A DNA stretch of 64,000 bases. Source: Muribaculaceae bacterium (GTDB taxonomy: Bacteria > Bacteroidota > Bacteroidia > Bacteroidales > Muribaculaceae). The DNA is taken from contig JAMPHP010000001.1 in assembly GCA_023663365.1 (NCBI GenBank), positions 1,518,803 to 1,582,802 on the forward strand, in the 5' to 3' direction. Below the pieces are notes generated by a model, which ran no database searches, was not told the DNA's origin, and saw nothing but the letters and a program-made list of their open reading frames with translations. The translations under genes and the position numbers were made by a program. Shown here one piece after another: positions 8,801 to 15,717 of the stretch; position 1 is the first letter of the stretch, and every line of letters starts with the position of its first letter.

Positions 8801-9676
8801 TTCGAGGGCATCAAGCGCGAGGACCTCTCGGCGGAAGTGGGCAAGCGTGGCGAGACCGTGGCCGAGCAGCTGCTCCGCTACGGAGCTCAGCGCCAGAGCG
8901 AGACCAAGCTCGCCGCCACATCGCTCTTCGGCTTCGACGATGAGGAAATCATGGCCGAAAGCCGCCCGAAAATCCCGTCGGTGCCCGGCTGGGACAATCT
9001 GGTGCGCCTCAACAAGGAGCGCGACCTCGTGGGCATGTACCTCTCGGCACATCCGCTCGACCCCTACTGGCTCGAGGTGAAGCACGGCGTGGAGACCACA
9101 GCCGCCGAAAAGAACGACATAAGCAGCCCCACAGCCACTCCCATAGCCTTCGCCGGCATGGTGGTGGGCGTGGAGGAGCGAAAAACCAACGCCGGCTCCA
9201 TGAGCATCGTGAAAATCGAGGACTACTCGGGAGCCACCGACTTCGCCATCTTCGAGAAGCAGCGCGCTGAGTTCGGGCATCTCTGCATCCCCGGCACGGC
9301 AGTGTGCGTGATAGGCTCGTTCCGCCAGTTCACCAACCGCAGCACCGGCGTGACGAACCTGCGCTTCAGCCTCGACCGCATACTCCCCCTCGACAGCCTC
9401 CGCGGAAAGCTCATAGAGGAAATCACGCTTAAAATCAACCCTCGGCAGATACCTCAGGTGATGGAGCTGCTCGACGACCCCGCCAACACCGGCGACAGCG
9501 GCACCGACAACACAAACACAGTGCCCCTCTCGATGGTTATCTATGCATCGGACCTCGGCCGAAAGCTCACCTTCTCCACCGCATTGAAGGCAAGGCTCTC
9601 GAAAGGCTTTCTCCAGACCCTTGAGGACCTCGACATCGACTACTCCATCAAGAAGCACTCCCTGGTAGCGGGCTGA
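5837..9676 (+). CDS. dnaE: DNA polymerase III alpha subunit
   Basis: A 1279-aa replicative polymerase subunit. The PHP domain opens with FVHLHVHTSYSLLDG and continues with MTDHGNMFG. The polymerase core holds IGPGRGSAAGSVVAY and the catalytic acidic block PDIDVDFDDDGRE near residue 497. YRPGPMEKIPDFI and SHATCYSWVAFQTGYLK are conserved fingers and thumb blocks. Near residue 1110, IAFAGMVVGVEERKT begins the OB-fold. A highly charged helical insert (about residues 60-98, KDELAKAEESGDAEAVAAAR) sits inside the PHP domain just before KPIIGCEMY. I start at the ATG at 5837 because it directly precedes the PHP motif; a TTG at 5786 would only add an unconserved leader. Confidence 0.97.
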   Translation: MSQFVHLHVHTSYSLLDGLSSVSGLIKKAVADGMPALAMTDHGNMFGIKAFFNDVKKHNKKVKEAVGKAKDELAKAEESGDAEAVAAAREALESAKRKHLKPIIGCEMYVAQNDLHEKIDKKDRGRHLVVLAKNERGYKNLIKLVSQAWTEGFYSHPRTDKKELAAHREGLIISSACLGGEIPRLLSAGDYEGADRAVAWWKETFGDDYYIELQRHKATKPRANHETYQKQKAIEGQLLELAAKHGVKVIATNDVHFIDESDAEAHDRLICLATNHYVNDENRMLYSKQEWFKTTAEMEQVFADMPEVLANTLEIADKVEEYDIDHAPIMPFFAIPEEFGTEEEYRSRITEQELFDEFTRDENGNVVMSEAEAHKKIDRLGGYEKLYRIKFEADYLRKITYEGAAERYATPLDKEIDDRIRFELHIMKTMGFPGYFLIVQDFIREGRKLGVSIGPGRGSAAGSVVAYCLGITQIDPLKYDLLFERFLNPDRISLPDIDVDFDDDGRETVLNYVTERYGAANVAHIITYGTMACKSAIKDVARVMNYPVATSNTLTKLVPRHMPADPSNPDKELKETVANCIKYVPEFKVEMDRDPGVTEIMNFADKLEGTIRNVGVHACGVIICRDDVTDWVPVSTAADKNGDRILVTQYEGRVIEDTGLIKMDFLGLKTLSIIKDAVQNIKRSRGIDVDMDRIPIDDPKTYELYSRGSTVGTFQFESPGMQRYLRELQPSVFEDLIAMNALYRPGPMEKIPDFIARKHGREPIVYDIPEMEVYLKDTYGITVYQEQVMLLSRQLANFTRGESDTLRKAMGKKLIEKMNELKGKFLTGGQANGHKKEVLEKIWGEWEKFASYAFNKSHATCYSWVAFQTGYLKANYPAEFMAAVLSRNLNDITKLSFYMDECKAMGLEVKGPDINESFSTFSVSSPGVIRFGLSAIKGIGADVVRNIVDEREKGGKFKDIYDFVERVPSSSINRRVFDNLVLAGAFDCFEGIKREDLSAEVGKRGETVAEQLLRYGAQRQSETKLAATSLFGFDDEEIMAESRPKIPSVPGWDNLVRLNKERDLVGMYLSAHPLDPYWLEVKHGVETTAAEKNDISSPTATPIAFAGMVVGVEERKTNAGSMSIVKIEDYSGATDFAIFEKQRAEFGHLCIPGTAVCVIGSFRQFTNRSTGVTNLRFSLDRILPLDSLRGKLIEEITLKINPRQIPQVMELLDDPANTGDSGTDNTNTVPLSMVIYASDLGRKLTFSTALKARLSKGFLQTLEDLDIDYSIKKHSLVAG

Positions 9677-9684
9677 TCCTTTTC

Positions 9685-9713
9685 AAATTATAAATTATAA
9701 ATTATAAATTATA
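9685..9713. repeat. AT-rich tandem heptamer (AAATTAT) repeat
   Basis: Four copies of AAATTAT in a row between dnaE and trxA. A similar tract occurs at 63845-63877. Its role is unknown; it may supply flexible DNA or promoter upstream sequence. Confidence 0.7.
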
Positions 9714-9738
9714 CATTTCATACTGAAAGTTTATTGAT

Positions 9739-10056
9739 ATGAAATTCACCGACGAAAACGTAAACGAAATCATTGCCTCCGGCAAACCCGTAGTAATCGA
9801 CTTCTGGGCCACTTGGTGCGGCCCCTGCATGGCCATGGCTCCCATCATCGACGAGCTCGCCGCCGAGTACGAAGGCCGTGTGGTAATCGGCAAATACAAT
9901 GTCGACGAGGAGAACGATTTCTGCTCCGAGAACAGTGTGCGCAGCCTCCCCACACTCCTCTTCTTCAAAGACGGCAAAAAGACCGACCTGCGCCTCGTGG
10001 GCGGCCAGAAAGCCGATGCTATCCGTGCCAAAATCGACGAACTTCTCGCCCGCTAA
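9739..10056 (+). CDS. trxA: thioredoxin
   Basis: A 105-aa thioredoxin. The active site FWATWCGPCMAMAPII carries the classical WCGPC disulphide, and SLPTLLFFKDGKK contains the cis-proline loop. The length is that of a single thioredoxin domain with no signal peptide, so it is a cytoplasmic dithiol reductant. It lies 62 bp after dnaE and 15 bp before nnr, and is probably co-transcribed with nnr. Confidence 0.95.
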   Translation: MKFTDENVNEIIASGKPVVIDFWATWCGPCMAMAPIIDELAAEYEGRVVIGKYNVDEENDFCSENSVRSLPTLLFFKDGKKTDLRLVGGQKADAIRAKIDELLAR

Positions 10057-10071
10057 GCCTACTGTCAGAGA

Positions 10072-11688
10072 GTGAAAAATATATACACGCCAGCCGATAT
10101 AGAGCGTATCATCTCCGCCACAATAGGGCGGCTCGAAGATATCGCACAGCTCGATGCCACGCGCCAGGAGCTGTGGATGCGGCGTAGGCGTGCCTTTGTG
10201 AGCGATGTAGGGCGGCAGGTAGCCGAAGAGGTGATGGCCTTCCGCCAAGGCAGCGAAGGCACGGTTCTCGTATTTGCCGGCGACGGCCTGTGCGGAGCCT
10301 ACGCCCTGGCGGCAGCCACCGAGCTGCACCGCGGAGGTTGCCCGGTGCGCGTGGTGCTCTTCAACATAGGCGGCGACATGCTCAGCCCCGATGCCGAGGC
10401 CGCTCGCGATGCCTTCGTGTCGGTTGCGGGCAAAAATATGCTCGATGAAATCATCAACGCAGGCCCCGGCTTCTCCATGCCCGAGATGAACCGACGCACA
10501 GTGGTGGTCGACGGTATCTTCGGCAGCGAGTACAAGAAGCCGCTGCGAGGAGGCTATCAGGCCGTGGCCCGGCACATCAACGAGCAAGGCGCCCGTGTGG
10601 TGTCGGTCGACCTGCCTTCGGGCATGATCACCGACCTCGGGGTGGGCATGATCAACCGCAACATCATCCATGCCGACCTCACTCTCACCCTCGTGGGACC
10701 CACGCTGGCCTTCTTCATGCCTGAAAACGCCGAGCTCATAGGGCGGTGGAAGACCCTCGACGTGCCGCTCGAGGCCGAGGCCATGAACGCCACCCGATGC
10801 ACCACACGCATCATCGATGCCAAGGCTGTCCGCACGGTGCTCCCGCGCCGCAGCCCCTACGCATCGAAAGCCGACCTCGGCGATGCACTGCTCTTTGCCG
10901 GCAGCTACGGTATGCTCGGTGCCGCCGTCCTTGCCACCAGAGCCGCAAGCCGCTCGGGCTGCGGGCGTGTGACCTGCCACGGACCGCGATGTGCCTTCTA
11001 TGTGATGCAGAGCTCTGTGCCGGCGGCCATGTTCACAACCGACGGGGGCGACATGGCAATCCGTCGGTTCGAGAACCCCGGCGACAGTACCGGTGTGCTC
11101 ATCGGCCCCGGCATAGGCCGGTCCGACGACACCGCCTCGGCGCTCGAGGTTTTCCTCAAGGCCTGCTTCGCTTCGGGCAAACCGCTCATCCTCGATGCCG
11201 ATGCCCTCAACTGCATCTCGATGAAGCCCTCGATGATAGATTTCATCCCGGCACGCTCGATACTCACGCCTCACGCAGGCGAGTTCGACCGCCTCTTCGG
11301 GGTGCAGACCTCGCACGCCTCCCGTGTCCTAAAAGCCATCGAGATGGCGGCACGGCACAAGATTATCATAGTCCTTAAAGGCCACTACACGCTCACGGTG
11401 TGGCCCGACGGCTCCATCGTGGTAAATGCGTCGGGCACCGAAGCTCTCGCCACCGCCGGCAGCGGCGATGTACTCGCAGGCCTGCTGTGCGGCCTTGTGG
11501 CACAGAAGATGGTGCCCGAAGTGGCCGCTGTGGCGGCGGTATTTATCCACGGTGTGGCAGGCCGCCTGGCAGCAAGCGTCAACGGTGTGTGGGGAACCAC
11601 CGCCGAGGACATCGCCGATGCCATAGGCCCCGCCATAGAATCAATCCTCAACCCGCGCTCCAAAAGCGCCCAAAGCTCCGTATCATGA
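10072..11688 (+). CDS. nnr: bifunctional NAD(P)H-hydrate epimerase / ADP-dependent hydrate dehydratase
   Basis: A 538-aa fusion that repairs hydrated NAD(P)H. The N-terminal epimerase (YjeF_N, roughly residues 1-220) contains VLVFAGDGLCGAYALAAA and VVVDGIFGSEYKKPL. The C-terminal dehydratase (YjeF_C, about 255-530) contains ILDADALNCIS, LTPHAGEFDRLFG and the ribokinase-like motif TAGSGDVLAGLLCGL. The chosen start is GTG at 10072, 15 bp after trxA; no nearby ATG keeps the full N-terminal domain. The stop overlaps the next start as ATGA, implying translational coupling to the DUF4831 gene. Confidence 0.93.
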   Translation: MKNIYTPADIERIISATIGRLEDIAQLDATRQELWMRRRRAFVSDVGRQVAEEVMAFRQGSEGTVLVFAGDGLCGAYALAAATELHRGGCPVRVVLFNIGGDMLSPDAEAARDAFVSVAGKNMLDEIINAGPGFSMPEMNRRTVVVDGIFGSEYKKPLRGGYQAVARHINEQGARVVSVDLPSGMITDLGVGMINRNIIHADLTLTLVGPTLAFFMPENAELIGRWKTLDVPLEAEAMNATRCTTRIIDAKAVRTVLPRRSPYASKADLGDALLFAGSYGMLGAAVLATRAASRSGCGRVTCHGPRCAFYVMQSSVPAAMFTTDGGDMAIRRFENPGDSTGVLIGPGIGRSDDTASALEVFLKACFASGKPLILDADALNCISMKPSMIDFIPARSILTPHAGEFDRLFGVQTSHASRVLKAIEMAARHKIIIVLKGHYTLTVWPDGSIVVNASGTEALATAGSGDVLAGLLCGLVAQKMVPEVAAVAAVFIHGVAGRLAASVNGVWGTTAEDIADAIGPAIESILNPRSKSAQSSVS

Positions 11689-12770
11689 CCCTGAAAGCAC
11701 TCGCACTGGCTTCTGCCGCCATCATCGGCGCCTCGGCCATAGCACCTGCGCAGACTTCGCAGAAAATCACCACAGGCAAAGCCAACGACTACGCCCTCGT
11801 CTACACCCTGCCGCGCACTGCCTTCGACATCTACATCGAGGCAGAGCTCACAGAGGATACCCCGGGTGAGTTCTACAACTATGCACGCCGACATCTGGGC
11901 ATCAACAATGCCATCACGGCTCCGGCACACTCGGCTTCGGTGCGCAGCATCACCATAGTGCCACGCGGTGTGCCCGACAGCGGCGAGCGGTGGACCGCCC
12001 AGTTCAAAACCGGCACCACCGCTTCGATGACCCTCTCGCCCGATGATATAGCGCTTGCTATAAATGCCGAGGGTGCTGAGCCCGCGGCCGGCCCCGGCAT
12101 CCCCGCGGCCAAAGCCGCCGCACCGTCGCCGCTCGAAGGCCCGGCTGCGCGACAGGCCGTGACCCAAGATATGGCACGCAGCGCCTCAGCATCGAAGAAA
12201 GCCGAGTTGGCGGCACAGCGCATATTCGAGCTGCGCGAGACACGCTCCGACATCCTCTCGGGCCAGGCCGACAATCCCCCGGCCGACGGCGAGGCCATGA
12301 AGCTCGTGCTCGACAACCTCGCCGCGCAGGAAGCGGCGCTCACGGCAATGTTTGCCGGTGTGCACCGCAGCTCTACAGTGGTCGAAAAAGTGAGCTTCGT
12401 GCCCGACAGCGCCGACGCGCGCTCGGTGGTAATCGCCCGCCTCTCGGCTGTCGACGGCATAGTGGATGCCGACAACCTTGCCGGTGCGCCCATCACCCTC
12501 GACTTCACCATCCTTGAAGACGGCAAGTTGCCGCTCACGGAGAAAGGCGAAGTCAAGACATTCCCCAAGGGCGGTGTGGCATACCGCATACCGGGCCGCG
12601 GCGAGATAGCAGTGTCGTACGGCGGTAAGCGCATAGTCACCGAAGAATTCCCCGTGGCGCAGCTCGGACCGGTATTCGGCCTTAACCCCGCACTTTTCAC
12701 TGACAAGAAAGCACCCTACTCGGTGACATTCGACCGCACCACAGGAGCAGTCATTGAGCTCAAGAATTAG
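11685..12770 (+). CDS. DUF4831 family secreted protein
   Basis: A 361-aa protein of a Bacteroidetes-restricted family of unknown function. Residues 1-21 look like a signal peptide (LALASAAIIGASAIAPAQ). The family signatures are DYALVYTLPRTAFDIYIEAE and PGEFYNYARRHLGI, with SITIVPRGVPDSGERWTAQF after them. A linker rich in Ala, Gly and Pro occupies about residues 125-150. The start at 11685 overlaps the nnr stop by ATGA; a longer frame from 11400 lies inside nnr and was rejected. Confidence 0.82.
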   Translation: MTLKALALASAAIIGASAIAPAQTSQKITTGKANDYALVYTLPRTAFDIYIEAELTEDTPGEFYNYARRHLGINNAITAPAHSASVRSITIVPRGVPDSGERWTAQFKTGTTASMTLSPDDIALAINAEGAEPAAGPGIPAAKAAAPSPLEGPAARQAVTQDMARSASASKKAELAAQRIFELRETRSDILSGQADNPPADGEAMKLVLDNLAAQEAALTAMFAGVHRSSTVVEKVSFVPDSADARSVVIARLSAVDGIVDADNLAGAPITLDFTILEDGKLPLTEKGEVKTFPKGGVAYRIPGRGEIAVSYGGKRIVTEEFPVAQLGPVFGLNPALFTDKKAPYSVTFDRTTGAVIELKN

Positions 12771-12775
12771 AAGTC

Positions 12776-12862
12776 ATGAGCGATGAGTGATGAGATATGA
12801 AGTGATGAGATGTGAGTGGAAAAAACTATCAACTCATAACTCATATCTCATAACTCATAACT
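12776..12862. terminator. imperfect inverted repeat, possible bidirectional terminator
   Basis: Repeated ATGAG/GATGAG words on the left (12780-12818) face AACTCAT words on the right (12833-12861) across a GGAAAAAACTATCA loop, forming a long imperfect hairpin. It lies between two convergent genes, the usual place for a bidirectional terminator. The repeat words are degenerate and no clean U-tract is seen. Confidence 0.45.
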
Positions 12863-12868
12863 TGAAAA

Positions 12869-13123
12869 CTACGGGTTCAGCAAGTCTTTGTTGAAAAAAT
12901 TCATCACCGAGCGAGCCTGCTCGAGTGCTACTGCGGCCTCGCAGCCCGGGTCGATGGCAAGAGCTTTCTCATAGAGGCTGATAGCCTCGCCCTTGCGGCC
13001 ACGGCGCCATGCTATGCGCCCGCGCATATACACAGCCCAGGCTTCGACCGAGGTGCCGAGGGCAGCTTCCGCCTCATCGAGGCGGTTCGCGTCAAAAAGT
13101 ATTTTTATCGCTTCTTTATCCAT
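12869..13123 (-). CDS. small TPR-like protein
   Basis: An 84-aa protein with one recognisable tetratricopeptide pair: AVYMRGRIAWRRGRKGEA followed by ISLYEKALAIDPGCEAA, preceded by the helical DANRLDEAEAALG. No signal peptide or membrane segment is visible. TPR units bind partner proteins; none can be named here. It diverges from the methyltransferase gene with only 11 bp between the starts, so their promoters must lie inside each other's coding sequence or in shared bases. Confidence 0.72.
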   Translation of the reverse strand: MDKEAIKILFDANRLDEAEAALGTSVEAWAVYMRGRIAWRRGRKGEAISLYEKALAIDPGCEAAVALEQARSVMNFFNKDLLNP

Positions 13124-13134
13124 ATATCGTCTAA

Positions 13135-13941
13135 ATGATTACGCACATCGACAGCCTCACGCATCCGGCACTTGCCGTGTTCAGCTCACTGACCGAGGCA
13201 CAGCTCCGCAATAAGCTCGAGCCCGACAAAGGCATCTTCATAGCCGAGAGCCCCAAGGTGATACAAGTGGCTCTCGATGCCGGCTACGAACCGCTGTCGC
13301 TGCTGTGCGAAGAGAAGCACATCGGCGGCGATGCGGCAGCCATCATAGAGCGCTGCCCCTACATGCCCGTGTACACCGGCAGCCGTGAGCTGCTATCCTC
13401 GCTGACGGGCTACACCCTTACCCGAGGCGTGCTCTGCGCCATGCGCCGACCGGCACCGAAGTCGCTGGCCGAAGTCTGCGCGGGGGCGAGCCGCGTGGCC
13501 GTGATCGACGGCGTGGTCGACACCACCAATATCGGTGCCATCTTCCGCTCGGCGGCAGCCCTCGGCATTGATGCCGTGCTGCTCACACCTACCTCCTGCG
13601 ACCCGCTCAACCGCCGCGCCGTGCGCGTGTCGATGGGCTCGGTGTTCCTTGTGCCGTGGACATGGCTCGAAGGCGGCTACAGCGCCCTTCACACCCTGGG
13701 CTTCAAGACTCTCGCCATGGCTCTGCGCCACGACTCGGTGAGCATCGACGACCCCGGGCTATGCTCCGAGCCCAAGCTCGCCATAGTGCTCGGCACCGAG
13801 GGCGACGGCCTTGCCGACAGTGCCATTACCGAGGCCGACTATGTGGCTAAAATACCCATGAGCCACGGCGTGGACTCGCTCAACGTTGCTGCTGCTTCGG
13901 CTGTGGCTTTCTGGCAGCTGAGGGATCGCCGCCGGCAGTAA
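13135..13941 (+). CDS. TrmH/SpoU-family RNA 2'-O-methyltransferase
   Basis: A 268-aa SPOUT methyltransferase that uses SAM to methylate a ribose in tRNA or rRNA. All three SpoU motifs are visible: DTTNIGAIFRSAAALG (motif 1), IVLGTEGDGLADSAI (motif 2) and IPMSHGVDSLNVAAASAV (motif 3), forming the trefoil-knot SAM site at the C-terminus. The N-terminal 95 residues, with FIAESPKVIQVAL, resemble the RNA substrate-binding domain. The exact RNA target is unknown. The last 62 bases overlap the convergent DUF4491 gene. Confidence 0.9.
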   Translation: MITHIDSLTHPALAVFSSLTEAQLRNKLEPDKGIFIAESPKVIQVALDAGYEPLSLLCEEKHIGGDAAAIIERCPYMPVYTGSRELLSSLTGYTLTRGVLCAMRRPAPKSLAEVCAGASRVAVIDGVVDTTNIGAIFRSAAALGIDAVLLTPTSCDPLNRRAVRVSMGSVFLVPWTWLEGGYSALHTLGFKTLAMALRHDSVSIDDPGLCSEPKLAIVLGTEGDGLADSAITEADYVAKIPMSHGVDSLNVAAASAVAFWQLRDRRRQ

Positions 13942-14266
13942 GCTCGTCGTCGAAAGGATACACCCGCTTGGGATTGCGGGGAAACCATCCTTTGCGCACT
14001 CGCTCCACCTGCTCATCGACCTCCTTTATGCTCCAGAAGCATGAGAAAGCCACCACGCCGGCAAGAATAGAGCCGATGGTGTTGCTCACTATCAGCGATA
14101 CCACACACATCACTATGCCCGCCCACAGGAACCACCTGCGGCAGCGCGACCCGAAATAGTACTCTCCCTTGATAACCAAGGGATGAAAAACGCCTATAAT
14201 AAGGAAGGTGGCAAGCCCCACGAGGAGGCCGTCGAAATGCAATCCGGAGAGTAATTCTGCTATCAT
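13880..14266 (-). CDS. DUF4491 family small membrane protein
   Basis: A 128-aa membrane protein. The start at 14266 gives MIAELLSGLHFDGLLVGLAT, placing the family motif HFDGLLVGLATFLIIGVFHP near the N-terminus. The next hydrophobic segments are WFLWAGIVMCVVSLIVS and IGSILAGVVAFSCFWSI, giving three helices, followed by a charged cytoplasmic tail. A promoter element at 14293-14300 rules out the longer start at 14320. Function is unknown. Its 3' end overlaps the methyltransferase gene. Confidence 0.8.
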   Translation of the reverse strand: MIAELLSGLHFDGLLVGLATFLIIGVFHPLVIKGEYYFGSRCRRWFLWAGIVMCVVSLIVSNTIGSILAGVVAFSCFWSIKEVDEQVERVRKGWFPRNPKRVYPFDDELTAGGDPSAARKPQPKQQQR

Positions 14267-14292
14267 GATGCTTAAGTAAGAATAACAAGAGG

Positions 14293-14323
14293 CAAAGGTA
14301 GCAATTCGCTCCCAATCCACAAA
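14293..14323 (-). promoter_or_regulatory. promoter of the DUF4491 gene
   Basis: On the minus strand TTTG (14320-14323) and TACCTTTG (14293-14300) are separated by 19 bp, matching the Bacteroidetes -33/-7 pair. The leader to the ATG at 14266 would be about 20 bases. Confidence 0.65.
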
Positions 14324-14331
14324 ATCAGCGG

Positions 14332-14340
14332 GAGAGGATG
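14332..14340 (+). repeat. target site duplication, left copy
   Basis: GAGAGGATG directly abuts the left end of the insertion sequence and is repeated exactly at the right end. Confidence 0.9.
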
Positions 14341-15569
14341 CAGGGCAACCGCATCAAAATAAATAAAAATTAAGTGCGATTTATGTAATATTAGGGGAAA
14401 GAGTATTGACAAATGCCACTCATGTATATATTTTATAGGCATGAGAAACCAGTTGATAGCAATATTTGATGGGGTAAAAGACCCTCGGAAGATAGATAAA
14501 TGCACTTATGAGCTCGGAGATTTGATGGCAATAGCACTGCTGACATACCTCACGGGAAAGAAAGATTATGCGGACATGGCTCTTTTCGCAGAGCACAGCG
14601 CCCGTAAATTCGGGCTATTGCCATATACAGACAAGAGTCCGTCGAGCGACACATTCGAGCGGTTGTTCGGCATTGTCAAGACGGATTTTCTTGAGCGATG
14701 TGTGATCGAGCAAGGACGCAGGGTAATGGATCTCATGGCCGAAAAACAGATTGCGATTGACGGCAAGAAGGTATGTGGAACAGCTCCAAAGGAGAAGGGG
14801 CCAAAGGGTGATTATCTCCTGAATGCGTATGTTGCGGAGAACGCCCTGTTCATCGGTCAGGAAAAACTGACGGACAAGGAAAATGAAATACCGGCGATTC
14901 CAAGACTGTTGGACAAACTTGAAATAAAGGATGCCGTCATCAGTATCGACGCAATCGGCACACAAGTTGAGATTGCCAGAAAGATAATCGACATGGAGGG
15001 ACATTATTTCCTTGCAGTAAAGGAAAACCAGGCAGGGTTATTGTCTGAGATTAAAGACGTTATACGATACAACAAGCCGACATCGGCTCATGCCGAGACC
15101 GAAAAGGAACATGCAAGGGTTGAGACACGAAGAGTTTCCATATACCCGGCTGAAAAAATCGAGGACAAGGAAATACTTGACAGGTGGCCAAATCTCAAGA
15201 CTCTTGTCAAGGTTGACACCCATACCTTTCATGTATCTGAAAACGGCAGGGAAGAAAGTCAGACAAGATACTATATCAGCGATGAGGCTTTCCCTCACGC
15301 CAGATATTATGGGGCGTTGGCAAGAGACCATTGGGCGGTTGAAAACGGATTGCACTGGCATCTTGATGTAACCTTCAAGGAGGATGACTGCCGCGCAAGA
15401 AAAAAGAACGCCGCACAAAATCTGTCACTTCTCCGAAAGATGGCTCTGCAGATAGTAAAGGCAACCGATGATAAGCACAGTGTGCAGAAACGGCTGGTCA
15501 GGGCTTCCCTTGATTCTGAATATTTGTTTACGCTGCTAAAAAATTATGGATTCTGATGCGGTTGCCCTG
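14341..15569 (+). mobile_element. complete ISAs1-family insertion sequence, 1229 bp
   Basis: The element is bounded by terminal inverted repeats: left CAGGGCAACCGCATCAAAAT (14341-14360) and right, read inward on the minus strand, CAGGGCAACCGCATCAGAAT (15569-15550), 19 of 20 identical. It is flanked by a perfect 9-bp duplication GAGAGGATG, in the usual range for this family, and carries one intact transposase gene. It sits between the divergent DUF4491 and acyl-CoA synthetase genes. Exact TSD and an intact gene suggest a recent, possibly still active insertion. Its base composition is visibly more AT-rich than its neighbours. Confidence 0.93.
14441..15556 (+). CDS. ISAs1-family DDE transposase
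   Basis: A 371-aa transposase that cuts and rejoins the IS ends. The N-terminal region IFDGVKDPRKIDKCTYELGD matches the family's DDE_Tnp_1-associated domain. The catalytic core has QIAIDGKKVCG (first D), VISIDAIGTQVEIA (second D) and HWAVENGLHWHLDVTFKEDD (catalytic E in the Y/WxxExxxHWxLDVxFxED signature). No frameshift or stop is present, so the protein should be functional. The gene lies between the inverted repeats and ends 13 bp before the right end. Confidence 0.95.
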   Translation: MRNQLIAIFDGVKDPRKIDKCTYELGDLMAIALLTYLTGKKDYADMALFAEHSARKFGLLPYTDKSPSSDTFERLFGIVKTDFLERCVIEQGRRVMDLMAEKQIAIDGKKVCGTAPKEKGPKGDYLLNAYVAENALFIGQEKLTDKENEIPAIPRLLDKLEIKDAVISIDAIGTQVEIARKIIDMEGHYFLAVKENQAGLLSEIKDVIRYNKPTSAHAETEKEHARVETRRVSIYPAEKIEDKEILDRWPNLKTLVKVDTHTFHVSENGREESQTRYYISDEAFPHARYYGALARDHWAVENGLHWHLDVTFKEDDCRARKKNAAQNLSLLRKMALQIVKATDDKHSVQKRLVRASLDSEYLFTLLKNYGF

Positions 15570-15578
15570 GAGAGGATG
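15570..15578 (+). repeat. target site duplication, right copy
   Basis: GAGAGGATG immediately follows the right inverted repeat and equals the left flank at 14332-14340. Confidence 0.9.
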
Positions 15579-15659
15579 TGTTATATTTTGTTAATCAATT
15601 TAACACAATCGCTCCAATTTGGAAAGTTATGTTAATTGCTCGTCACTTTAAGCCGCTCT

Positions 15660-15694
15660 TTTGTTAATTATAAAATGCAAAGGCCGTATCTTTG
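15660..15694 (+). promoter_or_regulatory. promoter of the acyl-CoA synthetase gene
   Basis: TATCTTTG at 15687-15694 is a full match to TAnnTTTG, with TTTG at 15660-15663. The spacer is 23 bp, a little longer than the 19-20 bp seen at other promoters in this window. It lies 23 bp before the ATG. Confidence 0.6.
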
Positions 15695-15717
15695 CAGGAC
15701 GTAACAACTCAAACACA

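Noticed and set aside
3914..12838. Shared 13-mer AAAAAACTATCAA at about 3914 and 12824 as a second RAYT element
   Set aside because: It is AT-rich and short, with no matching palindrome around the second site; chance is likely.
12776..12862. CRISPR array from repeated ATGAG/CTCAT words
   Set aside because: The words are short, irregularly spaced and form an inverted rather than direct arrangement, with no spacers or cas genes.
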